Origin: Pseudomonadota bacterium
Lineage (GTDB): Bacteria; Desulfobacterota; Binatia; Binatales; Binataceae
Assembly (NCBI GenBank): GCA_021324755.1
Contig: JAJPIL010000009.1
Span: 113,109 to 177,108, forward strand
Direction of reading: 5' to 3'
Length of the DNA: 64,000 nt
The position numbers and the translations under genes are program-made. Shown here one piece after another: positions 17,465 through 25,732 of this stretch. The notes beneath the pieces were generated by a model. That model did not search any database. It was not told the DNA's origin and worked only from the letters and a program-made list of their open reading frames with translations. The first letter of the stretch is position 1. Every line of letters begins with the position of its first letter.

Positions 17465-17609
17465 CGCTCAGCGGTTGGGCAAGTACCCGGATCCGATCGG
17501 AGCTAACCGAACAATATCACTGGCGGCTTAAGGCAAAAACGACGCTGTACGACACACCTCGCCTTGAGGCTAACCTCAGCGCACGCAACCAAAAAAGTGG
17601 GGGGACGTA

Positions 17610-18821
17610 ATGACTTCAAAGAACGAGGCTGAAAAGGGGTTAAGCTTTACCCTTTCTGAAGAACAGGAGAAGGTGCGCGACCTTGCGCGACGCTTCGCAC
17701 AAGAAGAGATAAGGCCCGTCGCTCTCAAGTTCGAGGATGACCGAGAAGGGACGCTTGCAGAGCAGGTCATCGACAAGGCGGCGCAGGCGGGAATTCTCGC
17801 ACTCGCGGTTCCGCAAGAATTCGGAGGGGGAGGCGGATCGAACGTCGAGTGTTCGCTGGTGTTGGAAGAGCTGGCTTGGGGATGCGGCGGCATAGCGACC
17901 GCGATCGGCGCAAGCTGGTTCGGGCAGACGCCGATTCTGATGGCGGCAAGCCAGGAGCTCAGAAGACAGATCTTTCCGCCTTTGGCCGGGCGCGACAAGG
18001 GGCGCTTGGTCTGTATGGCGATGACCGAGCCCGCAGGCGGGACCGATATTGAAAATCCCCACATGCACTCGCGCACGGTGCGCACGATCGCGCGCGAAGA
18101 CGGCGACTATTTCGTAATTCAGGGCAAAAAGATTTGGCCGAGCAATTCCACGAATGCCTGGCTTTACACTGTGGTAGCAACCGTTGATCCTGCTCAGGGG
18201 GATGCGGGTTCGTGCCTCTTTGCGGTGCCGGCGGACAGTCCCGGACTTTCGGTGGGCAAATCTATTCCCAAGATGGGGATGCACGCCGACCAAAACGCAG
18301 AGATCATTTTCAGCGACGTTCGCGTTCCGCGCCAAAACTTGCTAGGCAAGATCGGCGACGGCGCCCGCCTACTCCAGCGTACGCTCATCTACAACCGAGT
18401 CGGTGCAGCGGCTATCGCCGTAGGTATCGCGCGCGGCGCGTTCGAGACTGCGCTCGATTGGGCCAAACGGAGAATTACGATGGGGCGACCACTGATCGAA
18501 CATCCGATAATCGCGGCGATGATCGGCGACATGGCGACCGGAATCGAGGCCGCGCGTCTGCTATATCTGCGCGCCGCATGGGTGAACGCGCAGCCAAAAG
18601 GAGCTCGCATGGATTGGTCGACGATGGCCAAAGTGTATGCAAGCGATATGGCCATGCGTGTGACGACTGACGCCGTGCAAATCATGGGCGCTTACGGCTA
18701 CGCCAAGGAGTACGGCGTTGAAAAAGCGATGCGCGACGCGAAGATCGTGCAAATATTTATCGGCGCCAATGAGTTCGCGCGCCAACTTGTCGGCGAGCTC
18801 ACCGCCGGCGGCAACCGATGA
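17610..18821 (+). CDS. Acyl-CoA dehydrogenase family flavoprotein lacking the usual catalytic glutamate
   Basis: 403 residues with the complete acyl-CoA dehydrogenase layout: N-terminal helical domain (EEQEKVRDLARRFAQEEIRP), the FAD and substrate strand CMAMTEPAGGTDIENPHM, GFKxxKxW-like FVIQGKKIWPSN, and the C-terminal four-helix domain with QIMGAYGYAKEYGVEKAMRDAKI. At the end, where most members have I-Y-E-G-T with the proton-abstracting glutamate, this protein has IFIGANEFAR, with isoleucine in the glutamate position. The alternative helix-G glutamate used by isovaleryl-CoA dehydrogenases also seems absent (RTLIYNRVG). It may use another base, act on an unusual substrate, or have lost dehydrogenase activity. 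GGGGGG precedes the ATG. It lies 145 bases after the glutaredoxin gene, possibly in one unit. Confidence 0.9.
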   Translation: MTSKNEAEKGLSFTLSEEQEKVRDLARRFAQEEIRPVALKFEDDREGTLAEQVIDKAAQAGILALAVPQEFGGGGGSNVECSLVLEELAWGCGGIATAIGASWFGQTPILMAASQELRRQIFPPLAGRDKGRLVCMAMTEPAGGTDIENPHMHSRTVRTIAREDGDYFVIQGKKIWPSNSTNAWLYTVVATVDPAQGDAGSCLFAVPADSPGLSVGKSIPKMGMHADQNAEIIFSDVRVPRQNLLGKIGDGARLLQRTLIYNRVGAAAIAVGIARGAFETALDWAKRRITMGRPLIEHPIIAAMIGDMATGIEAARLLYLRAAWVNAQPKGARMDWSTMAKVYASDMAMRVTTDAVQIMGAYGYAKEYGVEKAMRDAKIVQIFIGANEFARQLVGELTAGGNR

Positions 18822-18926
18822 CAGAGATTGGATAGTAGCGCACGATATGCGGCAAACGGTTTGCGCTTTGAAAAACGCGCTTGCCGACAGATGCGAAGTT
18901 CTTAGCCTCGCGGGAGACTTTTATAT

Positions 18927-19535
18927 ATGGCAGAAAAATGGGAGATTGAAGGCGAATATTTTGAGTCCTGTAATTGCGAGGTTCTATGCCCATGTCTTTT
19001 AAGCCGCGCTCAGGCTCGGCCCACCGAAGGCCACTGCAACGTTGCCATGGCTTTTCACATAACCAGAGGGCGGTACGCGAACGTGAGCCTAGACGGGCTT
19101 AACGTCGTTGCAGCTTTTCACACTCCGGGTATCATGGCGCACGGAAACTGGACGGCCGCTCTGTACGTCGACGAGCGCGCCGATTCGGAGCAGCGCACGG
19201 CGCTCGAGCGAATCTTCTCGGGCGAGGCGGACGGACCTTTCGGCCGCCTGAGCGCCCTGGTCGCCACCCGATTGCCCACCAAAAGCGTTCCGATCGAGTT
19301 TACAAGCGAGGACCGCAAGCGCAAGATTACGATCCCCAAAATCGCAGAAATCACCGTAGAGGGGATCGTAGGGATAAAAGATTTGGTCGTATGGATTGAC
19401 AACGTAGCCCATCCGTGCGCCACTCGCCTCGCCGCGGCCCGCGGTATCGAGAGTCGTCTCGTCGACGGCAGGCTCGTGTTCCACAATTCGGGCCGAAACG
19501 GGCATTTCGCGCCGATCAAGTGGTCCGGCCCATAA
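18927..19535 (+). CDS. DUF1326 domain protein
   Basis: A 202-residue protein recognisable as DUF1326 by its opening W-x-I-E-G-E-Y-F-E-S-C-N-C-E-V-L-C-P-C block (residues 5-23), which offers four closely spaced cysteines, then GHCNVAMAFHITRGRY and the GIMAHGNWTAALYVDERA core. The cysteines suggest metal or redox chemistry, but no function is established for the family that I can name. It begins 105 bases after the acyl-CoA dehydrogenase gene on the same strand and is the last gene before a hairpin and the convergent transhydrogenase operon. DUF1326 proteins occur near oxidoreductase genes, which fits here. Confidence 0.85.
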   Translation: MAEKWEIEGEYFESCNCEVLCPCLLSRAQARPTEGHCNVAMAFHITRGRYANVSLDGLNVVAAFHTPGIMAHGNWTAALYVDERADSEQRTALERIFSGEADGPFGRLSALVATRLPTKSVPIEFTSEDRKRKITIPKIAEITVEGIVGIKDLVVWIDNVAHPCATRLAAARGIESRLVDGRLVFHNSGRNGHFAPIKWSGP

Positions 19536-19590
19536 ACAGATGTCGCCAAGCGCCCTGTCTCAACGCTTGAAACAATGATCGGCCCGGGAA

Positions 19591-19623
19591 CGAGTTTTTT
19601 TGCCGCCGAGCAAAAAGACTCGC
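19591..19623. repeat. Perfect 13-bp inverted repeat (hairpin)
   Basis: CGAGTTTTTTTGC at 19591-19603 pairs over all 13 positions, one as a T-G wobble, with GCAAAAAGACTCG, around the loop CGCCGA. It lies about 55 bases after the DUF1326 stop. There is no T-run after the stem, but the stem itself is T-rich. It may end transcription of the selenoprotein-DUF1326 unit. Confidence 0.5.
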
Positions 19624-19691
19624 TGGCTGAGCGGCTTTACCAAGTAGTTCGGCTGCACAACGAATGTGCGCTACTGCCAGCAGCGAGAAAG

Positions 19692-19719
19692 CAAAACCGC
19701 GAAGAGATAATTTCGCGGT
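19692..19719 (-). terminator. Rho-independent terminator of the pnt operon
   Basis: On the minus strand, about 97 bases past the pntB stop, ACCGCGAA (19719-19712) and TTCGCGGT (19703-19696) form a perfect 8-bp stem with an 8-base loop, followed directly by a TTTT run and further T-rich sequence. This is a good intrinsic terminator shape. Confidence 0.65.
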
Positions 19720-19815
19720 CTAGCGCTTGGCGTAAGTATTGACCAAGACCCGGCGCTACAGCGGCAAATACTGAGGATAACCGGGCACTTAAAAGCCAAA
19801 CTCGCGCGGACTAGT

Positions 19816-21201
19816 CTAGGCTGCCGCCCCCTGCGCGTGCGAAAGCTCGCGCACGATCGCTCCGACAAAAGCCTTGGCGTCGCCGAACAACATCAGAGTC
19901 TTGTCGAGATAGTAGAGCTCGTTATCTACGCCCGCAAACCCTGGGCTTAAGCTTCGCTTTATCACCATCACGGTGCGCGCTTTGTCCACCTCGAGAATAG
20001 GCATGCCGTAAATGGGGCTCAAGCGGTTGGTGCGCGCGGCAGGATTAGTGACGTCGTTGGCACCGATGACCAGCGCGACGTCGGTCTGGGGAAATTCGGG
20101 ATTAGCTTCGTCCATGTCGAGAAGCTTGTCGTACGGAATGTCGGCTTCGGCCAACAACACGTTCATATGTCCGGGCATCCGTCCGGCAACCGGATGGATG
20201 GCGAACCTCACATTTATTCCACGCCGAGTAAGAAGGTCGTAAAGCTCCCGTACGCGGTGCTGCGCCTGTGCCACCGCCATGCCATAACCCGGTACGATTA
20301 TGACCGAGGAAGCGGATTCGAGAATTGCGGCTGCGTCCTCGGGGCTGGCGCTGCGTACGGTCCGGTCCTCGTGGGCGTCGGCGCTGGCCTGCACCTGACC
20401 GAATGCGCCAAAAAGCACGTTAGTGAATGACCGATTCATCGCCCGACACATAATGACGGACAGGATAAAGCCCGAGGAGCCGTCCAGCGCGCCTGCAACG
20501 ATTAAAAGCTTGCTGTTCAGCACAAAGCCCATCGCCGCCGCCGCAAGGCCAGCGTACGAATTGAGCAAGGAGATCACGGTGGGCATGTCGGCACCGCCGA
20601 TCGGGATAATCATCAAAACCCCGAAGACAAGCGGTATGACCACAATCAACGGGAAAAGGTAGCTCGCCTCCGGGTGAATGATGAGATAGATTCCGATTAA
20701 GATAGCGGCCCCAAGGATGGAAAGGTTGACAAAGTTCTGGCCTCGATAAGTAATCGGGCGCTGGGGCAAAACCTCCTGCAGTTTGCCAGCAGCCATCAAA
20801 CTTCCGGTAAACGTAAGCGAGCCGAGTATTACCTCCATCACCAGGGCGAACATCATGAAATGGGCGATCTTGGGAACTTCTAAGTAATATTCGGCCGTGC
20901 CGACTAGGGTTGCGGCAAAGGCGCCGAAGGCGTGACTCAGGGCCGTACGTTGAGGCACGGCTGTCATCTGTACTAGGCCAAGCGGAATTCCGATCGCGCC
21001 GCCAATTACAAATGCGATAAATATCCAACGGTAGCTCACTATCTCGGGGTTTAGTAGCGTGGCGCCGATCGCGAGCGCCATCCCGATTTCGCCGGCCAGG
21101 ACGCCGCGGCGAGCCGTACTCGGCGCGCTCAACCAGCGCAACGAAAGAATAAACAGCGCCACAGCAAGGATATAAGCAACTTGGATAAATTGCTCAATCA
21201 T
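19816..21201 (-). CDS. pntB: NAD(P) transhydrogenase subunit beta
   Basis: 461 residues. The first 270 residues form the membrane domain dII with about nine hydrophobic segments (LSLRWLSAPSTARRGVLAGEIGMALAI region onward). The last 180 form the soluble NADP(H)-binding domain dIII: SVIIVPGYGMAVAQAQHRVREL, FAIHPVAGRMPGHMNVLLAEA, PYDKLLDMDEAN, VALVIGANDVTNPAA and MPILEVDKARTVMVIKRSL. The enzyme uses the proton gradient to drive NADP+ reduction by NADH. The start codon overlaps the stop of the alpha-2 subunit gene (ATGA type), indicating coupled translation. A clear terminator follows downstream. Confidence 0.97.
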   Translation of the reverse strand: MIEQFIQVAYILAVALFILSLRWLSAPSTARRGVLAGEIGMALAIGATLLNPEIVSYRWIFIAFVIGGAIGIPLGLVQMTAVPQRTALSHAFGAFAATLVGTAEYYLEVPKIAHFMMFALVMEVILGSLTFTGSLMAAGKLQEVLPQRPITYRGQNFVNLSILGAAILIGIYLIIHPEASYLFPLIVVIPLVFGVLMIIPIGGADMPTVISLLNSYAGLAAAAMGFVLNSKLLIVAGALDGSSGFILSVIMCRAMNRSFTNVLFGAFGQVQASADAHEDRTVRSASPEDAAAILESASSVIIVPGYGMAVAQAQHRVRELYDLLTRRGINVRFAIHPVAGRMPGHMNVLLAEADIPYDKLLDMDEANPEFPQTDVALVIGANDVTNPAARTNRLSPIYGMPILEVDKARTVMVIKRSLSPGFAGVDNELYYLDKTLMLFGDAKAFVGAIVRELSHAQGAAA

Positions 21202-21494
21202 TGTTGTTTCCGCTCCCCGCGCCGAAACATGCGTAGCATCCGGTCGGTGATCAAAAATCCTCCGACCACGTTACTCATCGAGGCGATAACGGCGAGCGTT
21301 CCCAAGACGGTACCGAGTGTGCTTTGCTGGCGACCGGCGATTACGATCGCTCCGACGACGGCGATCGCGTCGAGTGCGTTGGTCAACGACATCAGCGGAG
21401 TGTGCAAAAGGGGCGAAACCCGGCGAATCACCTCGAACCCAACAAAACCGGCAAGCACAAAGACATAAAGGCTTGAAATCATGTCGGAACTCAC
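21198..21494 (-). CDS. pntAB: NAD(P) transhydrogenase alpha-2 (membrane) subunit
   Basis: A 98-residue membrane protein with about three hydrophobic helices (YVFVLAGFVGFEVI, SLTNALDAIAVVGAIVIAG, LGTLAVIASMSNVVGGFLI). It is the separate C-terminal membrane part of the alpha chain in the three-subunit form of proton-translocating transhydrogenase. Translation begins at GTG 21494 behind a GGAGGA site. It sits between the alpha-1 gene (38-base gap) and pntB (overlapping stop and start), so all three are one operon. Confidence 0.95.
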   Translation of the reverse strand: MSSDMISSLYVFVLAGFVGFEVIRRVSPLLHTPLMSLTNALDAIAVVGAIVIAGRQQSTLGTVLGTLAVIASMSNVVGGFLITDRMLRMFRRGERKQQ

Positions 21495-21532
21495 GGCTTC
21501 CTCCTAATTGCGCGTCGAATCTGAATGCCGCT

Positions 21533-22705
21533 TTATGCGGTTGCTTGTGCAGGGGACGAGACCAACAACTCGAGCACACGCGGATGGACCACCTGGCCGT
21601 CGCGCGCGACCAAGGTCTCGCGCGTGATCTCATCTTCCATGTCGACTACGATTTGGCCGTCCTTGATCAGATGCTGCAGAAAGGCGGCGAGGTTGCGCGA
21701 GTACATGAGGCTTGCGTGAGTTGGGGTGCTGCTGGCCAAATTGAAATAGCCAATGATAGTTACGCCGTCTACAACCGCGACTTGATTTGGGACGGTCACT
21801 TCGCAGTTGCCTCCCCGTTCGGCAGCCAAGTCAACGATGACCGATCCGGGAGCCATTCGCGCGACCATCTCCCGCGTCACCAAAACCGGCGCCCTTTTGC
21901 CGGGTACAACAGCCGCGGCAATCACGACGTCGCTTTCAGCCACGACCTGCCCGAGAAGCTCGCGCTGACGTTGGTAGAAACTTTCGTCTTGGGCTCGCGC
22001 GTAACCGCGCTGGTCTTGAGCGTCTTTGGCTTCCAATCCAAGTTCGATAAAACGCCCACCGACGCTTTGCACCTGTTCTTTAGCGGCTGGCCTAATGTCA
22101 TAGGCTGAAACGACGGCTCCCAGTCTGCGTGCGGTAGCGATCGCTTGCAGACCTGCGACCCCCGCGCCAATCACCAAAACCTTGGCGGGCGAAATGGTTC
22201 CAGCCGCAGTGACCATCATGGGGAAAAGCTTCGGCAAGGTATCTGCGGCTAGCAGGACCGCTTTGTACCCGCACACGGTTCCCATCGAAGATAGCGCATC
22301 CATCGGCTGAGCGCGCGTAATGCGCGGCATCATCTCTACAGCAAAAGCCGTCACGCCCGTCTCGGCCACCTCTTTGACCGTTCCCGGAGAACCCAGCGGA
22401 CGCAAAAAGCCGATCAGGGTCTGCCCCCGGCGAAACAATTTCAAGTCATCCCGTCCGGTTCGGTCGTTAGCGCCATGGCAAAGAACCTGAAGTATAACAT
22501 CCGCCTCGGCAAAAACCTCGGCTCGGCTAGCCGCTATACGGGCCCCCTTTTCCGTATAGGCCTCGTCGGGCCATCCCGCCGCCACACCCGCCCCCGTCTC
22601 GACCGTCACGCTGCATCCCAGCTTAGTCAGGCTAGGAATCACAGCGGGCGCCATCGCGACCCGGCGTTCACCTGGGAAACTTTCCTTAGGTACTCCGACG
22701 ATCAC
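21533..22705 (-). CDS. pntAA: NAD(P) transhydrogenase alpha-1 (NAD-binding) subunit
   Basis: 390 residues, domain dI of the transhydrogenase. The N-terminus IVGVPKESFPGERRVAMAP..VPSLTKLG is the alanine dehydrogenase/PNT signature. The NAD-binding Rossmann loop is KVLVIGAGVAGLQAIATARRLGA (about residues 173-195). RGYARAQDESFYQRQRELLGQ and the mobile-loop region are present, and VIVDLAAERGGNCEVT closes the site. It hands hydride from NADH to PntB-bound NADP+. First gene of the pntAA-pntAB-pntB operon. The upstream 827 bases are without genes and should contain its promoter; TACAAT is visible as a possible -10 but lacks a matching -35. Confidence 0.96.
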   Translation of the reverse strand: MIVGVPKESFPGERRVAMAPAVIPSLTKLGCSVTVETGAGVAAGWPDEAYTEKGARIAASRAEVFAEADVILQVLCHGANDRTGRDDLKLFRRGQTLIGFLRPLGSPGTVKEVAETGVTAFAVEMMPRITRAQPMDALSSMGTVCGYKAVLLAADTLPKLFPMMVTAAGTISPAKVLVIGAGVAGLQAIATARRLGAVVSAYDIRPAAKEQVQSVGGRFIELGLEAKDAQDQRGYARAQDESFYQRQRELLGQVVAESDVVIAAAVVPGKRAPVLVTREMVARMAPGSVIVDLAAERGGNCEVTVPNQVAVVDGVTIIGYFNLASSTPTHASLMYSRNLAAFLQHLIKDGQIVVDMEDEITRETLVARDGQVVHPRVLELLVSSPAQATA

Positions 22706-23532
22706 GCGAATCTGCCAAAGTCAGCACGTTTAAGAGCAATTGTAAGTCACTTCCCCACGTGCCGCGCTCTTCGGTAACCCGGCGCCCGACGCCTTTTTCT
22801 TGACCAATCGACTACCGCCGTCAGATGACCGTGTATGATGGCCTCTTTAAGACTCGAGCCACGGTATTAAGAAACCTCAACTCTGAAGACGCAAATCGAC
22901 GCATTTTATTTGACTCTAGCCGATACTTCGCAATCTCATTCTTCGCAGTCTCAGACGTCGAACACCCCGGATAGCCCGCACCACGCTCGAGCGCCCAATG
23001 CTCGCCGTCGCTGGGCGGGCTTAAAAAGCGTTAGCCTCTCGCTCCCGCCACCGGTTCGAGCAACCTTATTTCGCTCGTTTACTCTCCAAAGTTGCGTACT
23101 CCCAAAACTCAATCGTACGCAGGGCCAATTGTTAGGTTAATAGGGTCAGTGGAACTGGGCTTGTTCGTGACGCGGGCTTCGTAGCGCTGGATTTGCGAAC
23201 GCTCGTTGTCATCAGAGGCCGACCTGGCGCGGTTGAGCAGCTTGCCACACGGGCAAAAAGCCAGACGCTATTTTCGGCCGAAGCTCCCCTGATTGAGCTT
23301 TAAATGATAAGGACAGCGGTTATTTCCTTCTTACTTCTTTAGCGCGAGACAAGATTCCCTTGCCCCTGCGCGGCTCAAGATTTGGCCCGAAATGTGCTTG
23401 TCCTTAGCTCAAGGCTGAGTCGCGCTAGAGAGAAGATGTTGCATAATTAAGTCGAATATATTAGTTTAGCGGTACTAATGGCATTTAGCTGGTGACACGA
23501 GTCACGAATACTCGGGGGCGACAGCGCTCAAT
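22706..23532. other. Long intergenic region, no gene seen
   Basis: 827 bases between the divergently oriented transhydrogenase operon and the first gene of the accessory-looking locus. Short open frames lack any recognisable composition. The part near 23440-23480 is AT-rich and may hold a promoter for the next gene. I found no tRNA or mobile-element ends. Confidence 0.4.
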
Positions 23533-24039
23533 ATGGAAACAACACGACACGTCGCGGCGAATCAAAAAGATACAAATAGGGCAGCGGAGCGTCGCCAAGT
23601 GGTGCAGAGCGAAGTTTCTGGGCTTGAAGCAGATATCTTGCTGCCTAGCCAGTTCTATGCACTACGAGGCGGGCGATGCTTTAGCGGCGAGCAGCGCCTG
23701 ATGCTCGCGATTTTAGCTGATGCGATCAATATTTTTCAGGGATGCCACTGCTCGGGGCAGGCCACTAAAAGCCGCCTTTTTCGTGAAGCGGAGGAGTGGA
23801 TCTTTGGTTCTGACGACCGTTGGCCCTTTTCCTTTGTAAACGTCTGCGAGGCTCTAGGCATCGAACCACAAGCGTTGCGCAAACGCCTGCGTGCCTTGGA
23901 AGAAGAAATTCGCTCCGGGGTGCGCAGTGCAGAGTCCTTTCGTCTTAGGCTTAAGGAGTCGAACCGCGCTCAACACATGACCGTAAACCGCGAACGCACA
24001 CATCGACGTCGTCAGTGTTCCTTTGCAAGCCAACACTGA
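23533..24039 (+). CDS. Uncharacterised protein, family A copy 1
   Basis: 168 residues, no function recognised. The core from about residue 34 to 120 is clearly homologous to the protein at 25733-26245: both share LLP-x-Q-[FY], a GE-x-RL-x-L-x-[IV]L-x-DAI block, a LF-RE/DAEEWI block, then W-x-FSF-x-NVCE-x-L-x-I-x-P-E and a closing R-x-LR. The segment WPFSFVNVCEALGIEPQALRKRLRAL looks like a helix-turn-helix (helix, short turn, LRKRL recognition-like helix). The C-terminal tail is basic. The start at 23533 lacks a close ribosome-binding site. DNA binding is inferred from the helix pattern and basic tail. Confidence 0.7.
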   Translation: METTRHVAANQKDTNRAAERRQVVQSEVSGLEADILLPSQFYALRGGRCFSGEQRLMLAILADAINIFQGCHCSGQATKSRLFREAEEWIFGSDDRWPFSFVNVCEALGIEPQALRKRLRALEEEIRSGVRSAESFRLRLKESNRAQHMTVNRERTHRRRQCSFASQH

Positions 24040-24534
24040 GGAGAATCTGCTCTACAAAGTTCGGGCTACCTTAGGCAGAGAGGTTTCTTGCGTAAGTCTT
24101 AGCGTGTGAGCAGTCGGCGCAAGGGCTTGCTCCGAGTTCGTACCTAAAAGTTTCGTTGAAGAACTTTGGCAAGCTTGCTCAAATCTCATGCGCCAAGAAA
24201 GCTAGCACCACACAGGCGAAGTTTTTCTCTGGCTCCTGCTCTTTATAGGGTTACCGTCGGAGGTTCGACGGCCTATCCCAAGCGCCAGCTAAGCGTGATT
24301 ATTGTGCCGCGGACCCGACGAGAGACCAAAACTCCTACTTAAATCGCTTAGAACCGATACTGAAGGGCAAGCCGACTTGATTGCATCGCTCAGTCGTCTC
24401 TCACTGGTAACTGCAAGCGTCTAACAAAACCAGCGCTTTCCTGTATGAGCCCGGATAAGGGTACCAGGCACGAGTCAGTTGACTCGCTGTCGAGCGGCTA
24501 CCTATCCTAGCGGTATTGCGAGGAAACTGCTGCC
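24040..24534. other. Intergenic region, no gene seen
   Basis: 495 bases between two plus-strand genes of the accessory-looking locus. I see only short frames and no convincing hairpin. The stretch just before 24535 has AGGA as the ribosome-binding site of the next gene. Confidence 0.4.
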
Positions 24535-25026
24535 ATGAGGATGCTTGTGCCTCATCTGAGCATACGGAGGGAAATCGACCAAAATTTGGTGGCATTTTTT
24601 CGTCGCCACAACCAAAAGTACTTTAATCGCGCAATCTCACAACTTTGTAAGTTTTACAGGGTAAAACGACCCAAAATAGAATGGTATGCTTATATCGACT
24701 GGGGCAAGACAGCCGGAAAGACCTATGAGAACGGTGAAATTCATCTAGTCCATCCGCTTTACTGGAAGCGCGGGCGAATATACAACCGCGAGCGGATGTG
24801 GGTTCAAACTGTATATCACGAATTAGGCCATTATCTTTTGTGGAGCGACCCGGAGAAGAAGGCCGAGGCCTTTTGCCGTAGAATGGTTTATGGATTGCGC
24901 CAATCAGCTCGCCGCAAGGCCTCGACCGCGTCTCGCGCAAGCTCCGGGCAAAGGCGGCGGGCTGAAAAATCTAGCAGTCGGCGAATGCGCAACCGGTCTC
25001 GCAGAGTGAAGCGCGCTGCAGCATAA
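24535..25026 (+). CDS. Small HExxH metallopeptidase-like protein with basic tail
   Basis: 163 residues. Residues 1-115 form a compact domain ending in WVQTVYHELGHYLLWSDPEKKAEAFCRRMVYG, where HELGH fits the zinc-binding HExxH motif and the downstream glutamate in KKAEAF could be the third ligand, as in gluzincin-like small peptidases such as the ImmA/IrrE type. The preceding WYAYIDWGKTAGKTYENGEIHLVHP resembles the strand that lines a peptidase cleft. The last 45 residues are Arg/Ser/Lys-rich and look disordered, possibly nucleic-acid binding. GAGGA lies about 10 bases before the ATG. The gene at 25039 follows after 12 bases. Zinc binding is inferred from the motif; activity is unknown. Confidence 0.75.
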   Translation: MRMLVPHLSIRREIDQNLVAFFRRHNQKYFNRAISQLCKFYRVKRPKIEWYAYIDWGKTAGKTYENGEIHLVHPLYWKRGRIYNRERMWVQTVYHELGHYLLWSDPEKKAEAFCRRMVYGLRQSARRKASTASRASSGQRRRAEKSSSRRMRNRSRRVKRAAA

Positions 25027-25038
25027 TGCACAATACCG

Positions 25039-25587
25039 GTGAGCGAGAAAACACGCCCTGAATACGGCTGGTGGGTCGAGACCAGCGTAAGGAAACCCAA
25101 ACGGAACGAGTCACAAAAGGCTAAGTCGGCTTTGCCCGTCGGCATGAAGTTCTATGCCGCAGCGGCCGACTATGATCAGGAGCTAGCCAAGGAGCATCTG
25201 ACCGACAACAACCTAAGGCTGGCTCGGTCAGCCAATCCGCCGTTGGGAGGATGGGCTTACGTCCGATTGACCGAAGAAGAGTCGCCGCAAGAATTAATCG
25301 ACCGGCTACGCCGTCAATTCCCGCTTCCAGCACAAGCCCGGGGCGTGATTGTCGACCACGGGCGAGTGGTACGCCTACTGATCTGCGGTCCTCAGTTCGA
25401 GGATTGGATGATCGATATACGGCTGGCCGAAGAGAACTCGGTGGACGTGTACGTGTGGGGTGTGTTGTACCGCGAGAAGGTGTTTCGACGACGCTCAAGT
25501 GCGCTTAAGCAAGCGCAAGCCTGGGCGCGAAATTTAATCGACTTCCCTCCTTCCCGTCACGAGCTTTTTCGTGGTTCGACGTTATAG
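25039..25587 (+). CDS. Uncharacterised protein
   Basis: 182 residues from a GTG only 12 bases after the previous gene's stop, so probably co-translated with the HExxH protein. I do not recognise the family. The N-terminal 30 residues are basic and polar. The rest looks like a mixed alpha/beta fold: GGWAYVRLTEEESPQELIDRLRRQF, GVIVDHGRVVRLLICGPQFEDWMIDIRLAEENSVDVYVWGVLYREKVF, then a helix ALKQAQAWARNLIDF. No signal peptide or membrane helix is visible. Confidence 0.65.
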   Translation: MSEKTRPEYGWWVETSVRKPKRNESQKAKSALPVGMKFYAAAADYDQELAKEHLTDNNLRLARSANPPLGGWAYVRLTEEESPQELIDRLRRQFPLPAQARGVIVDHGRVVRLLICGPQFEDWMIDIRLAEENSVDVYVWGVLYREKVFRRRSSALKQAQAWARNLIDFPPSRHELFRGSTL

Positions 25588-25732
25588 GCCCGTTTGAACC
25601 GCCGGTGCCTGACAGCGGCAGACAATCGCAAGCGGCAAAAAAGCCAGTACTCGCAGATCGCCCTCTAGCCGCTGGGGCATCTTTTGCGCCACTTTGCCGA
25701 CTTTGGCTCGAGACCATCGGCTTTATGCCTTT

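Noticed and set aside
23041-23080. GGTTCGAGCAACC sequence resembling a tRNA T-arm
   Set aside because: No acceptor, D or anticodon arms can be drawn around it.
22910-23140. Plus-strand frame of 76 residues in the pnt upstream gap
   Set aside because: Low-complexity Ser/Pro composition and no ribosome-binding site; probably random.
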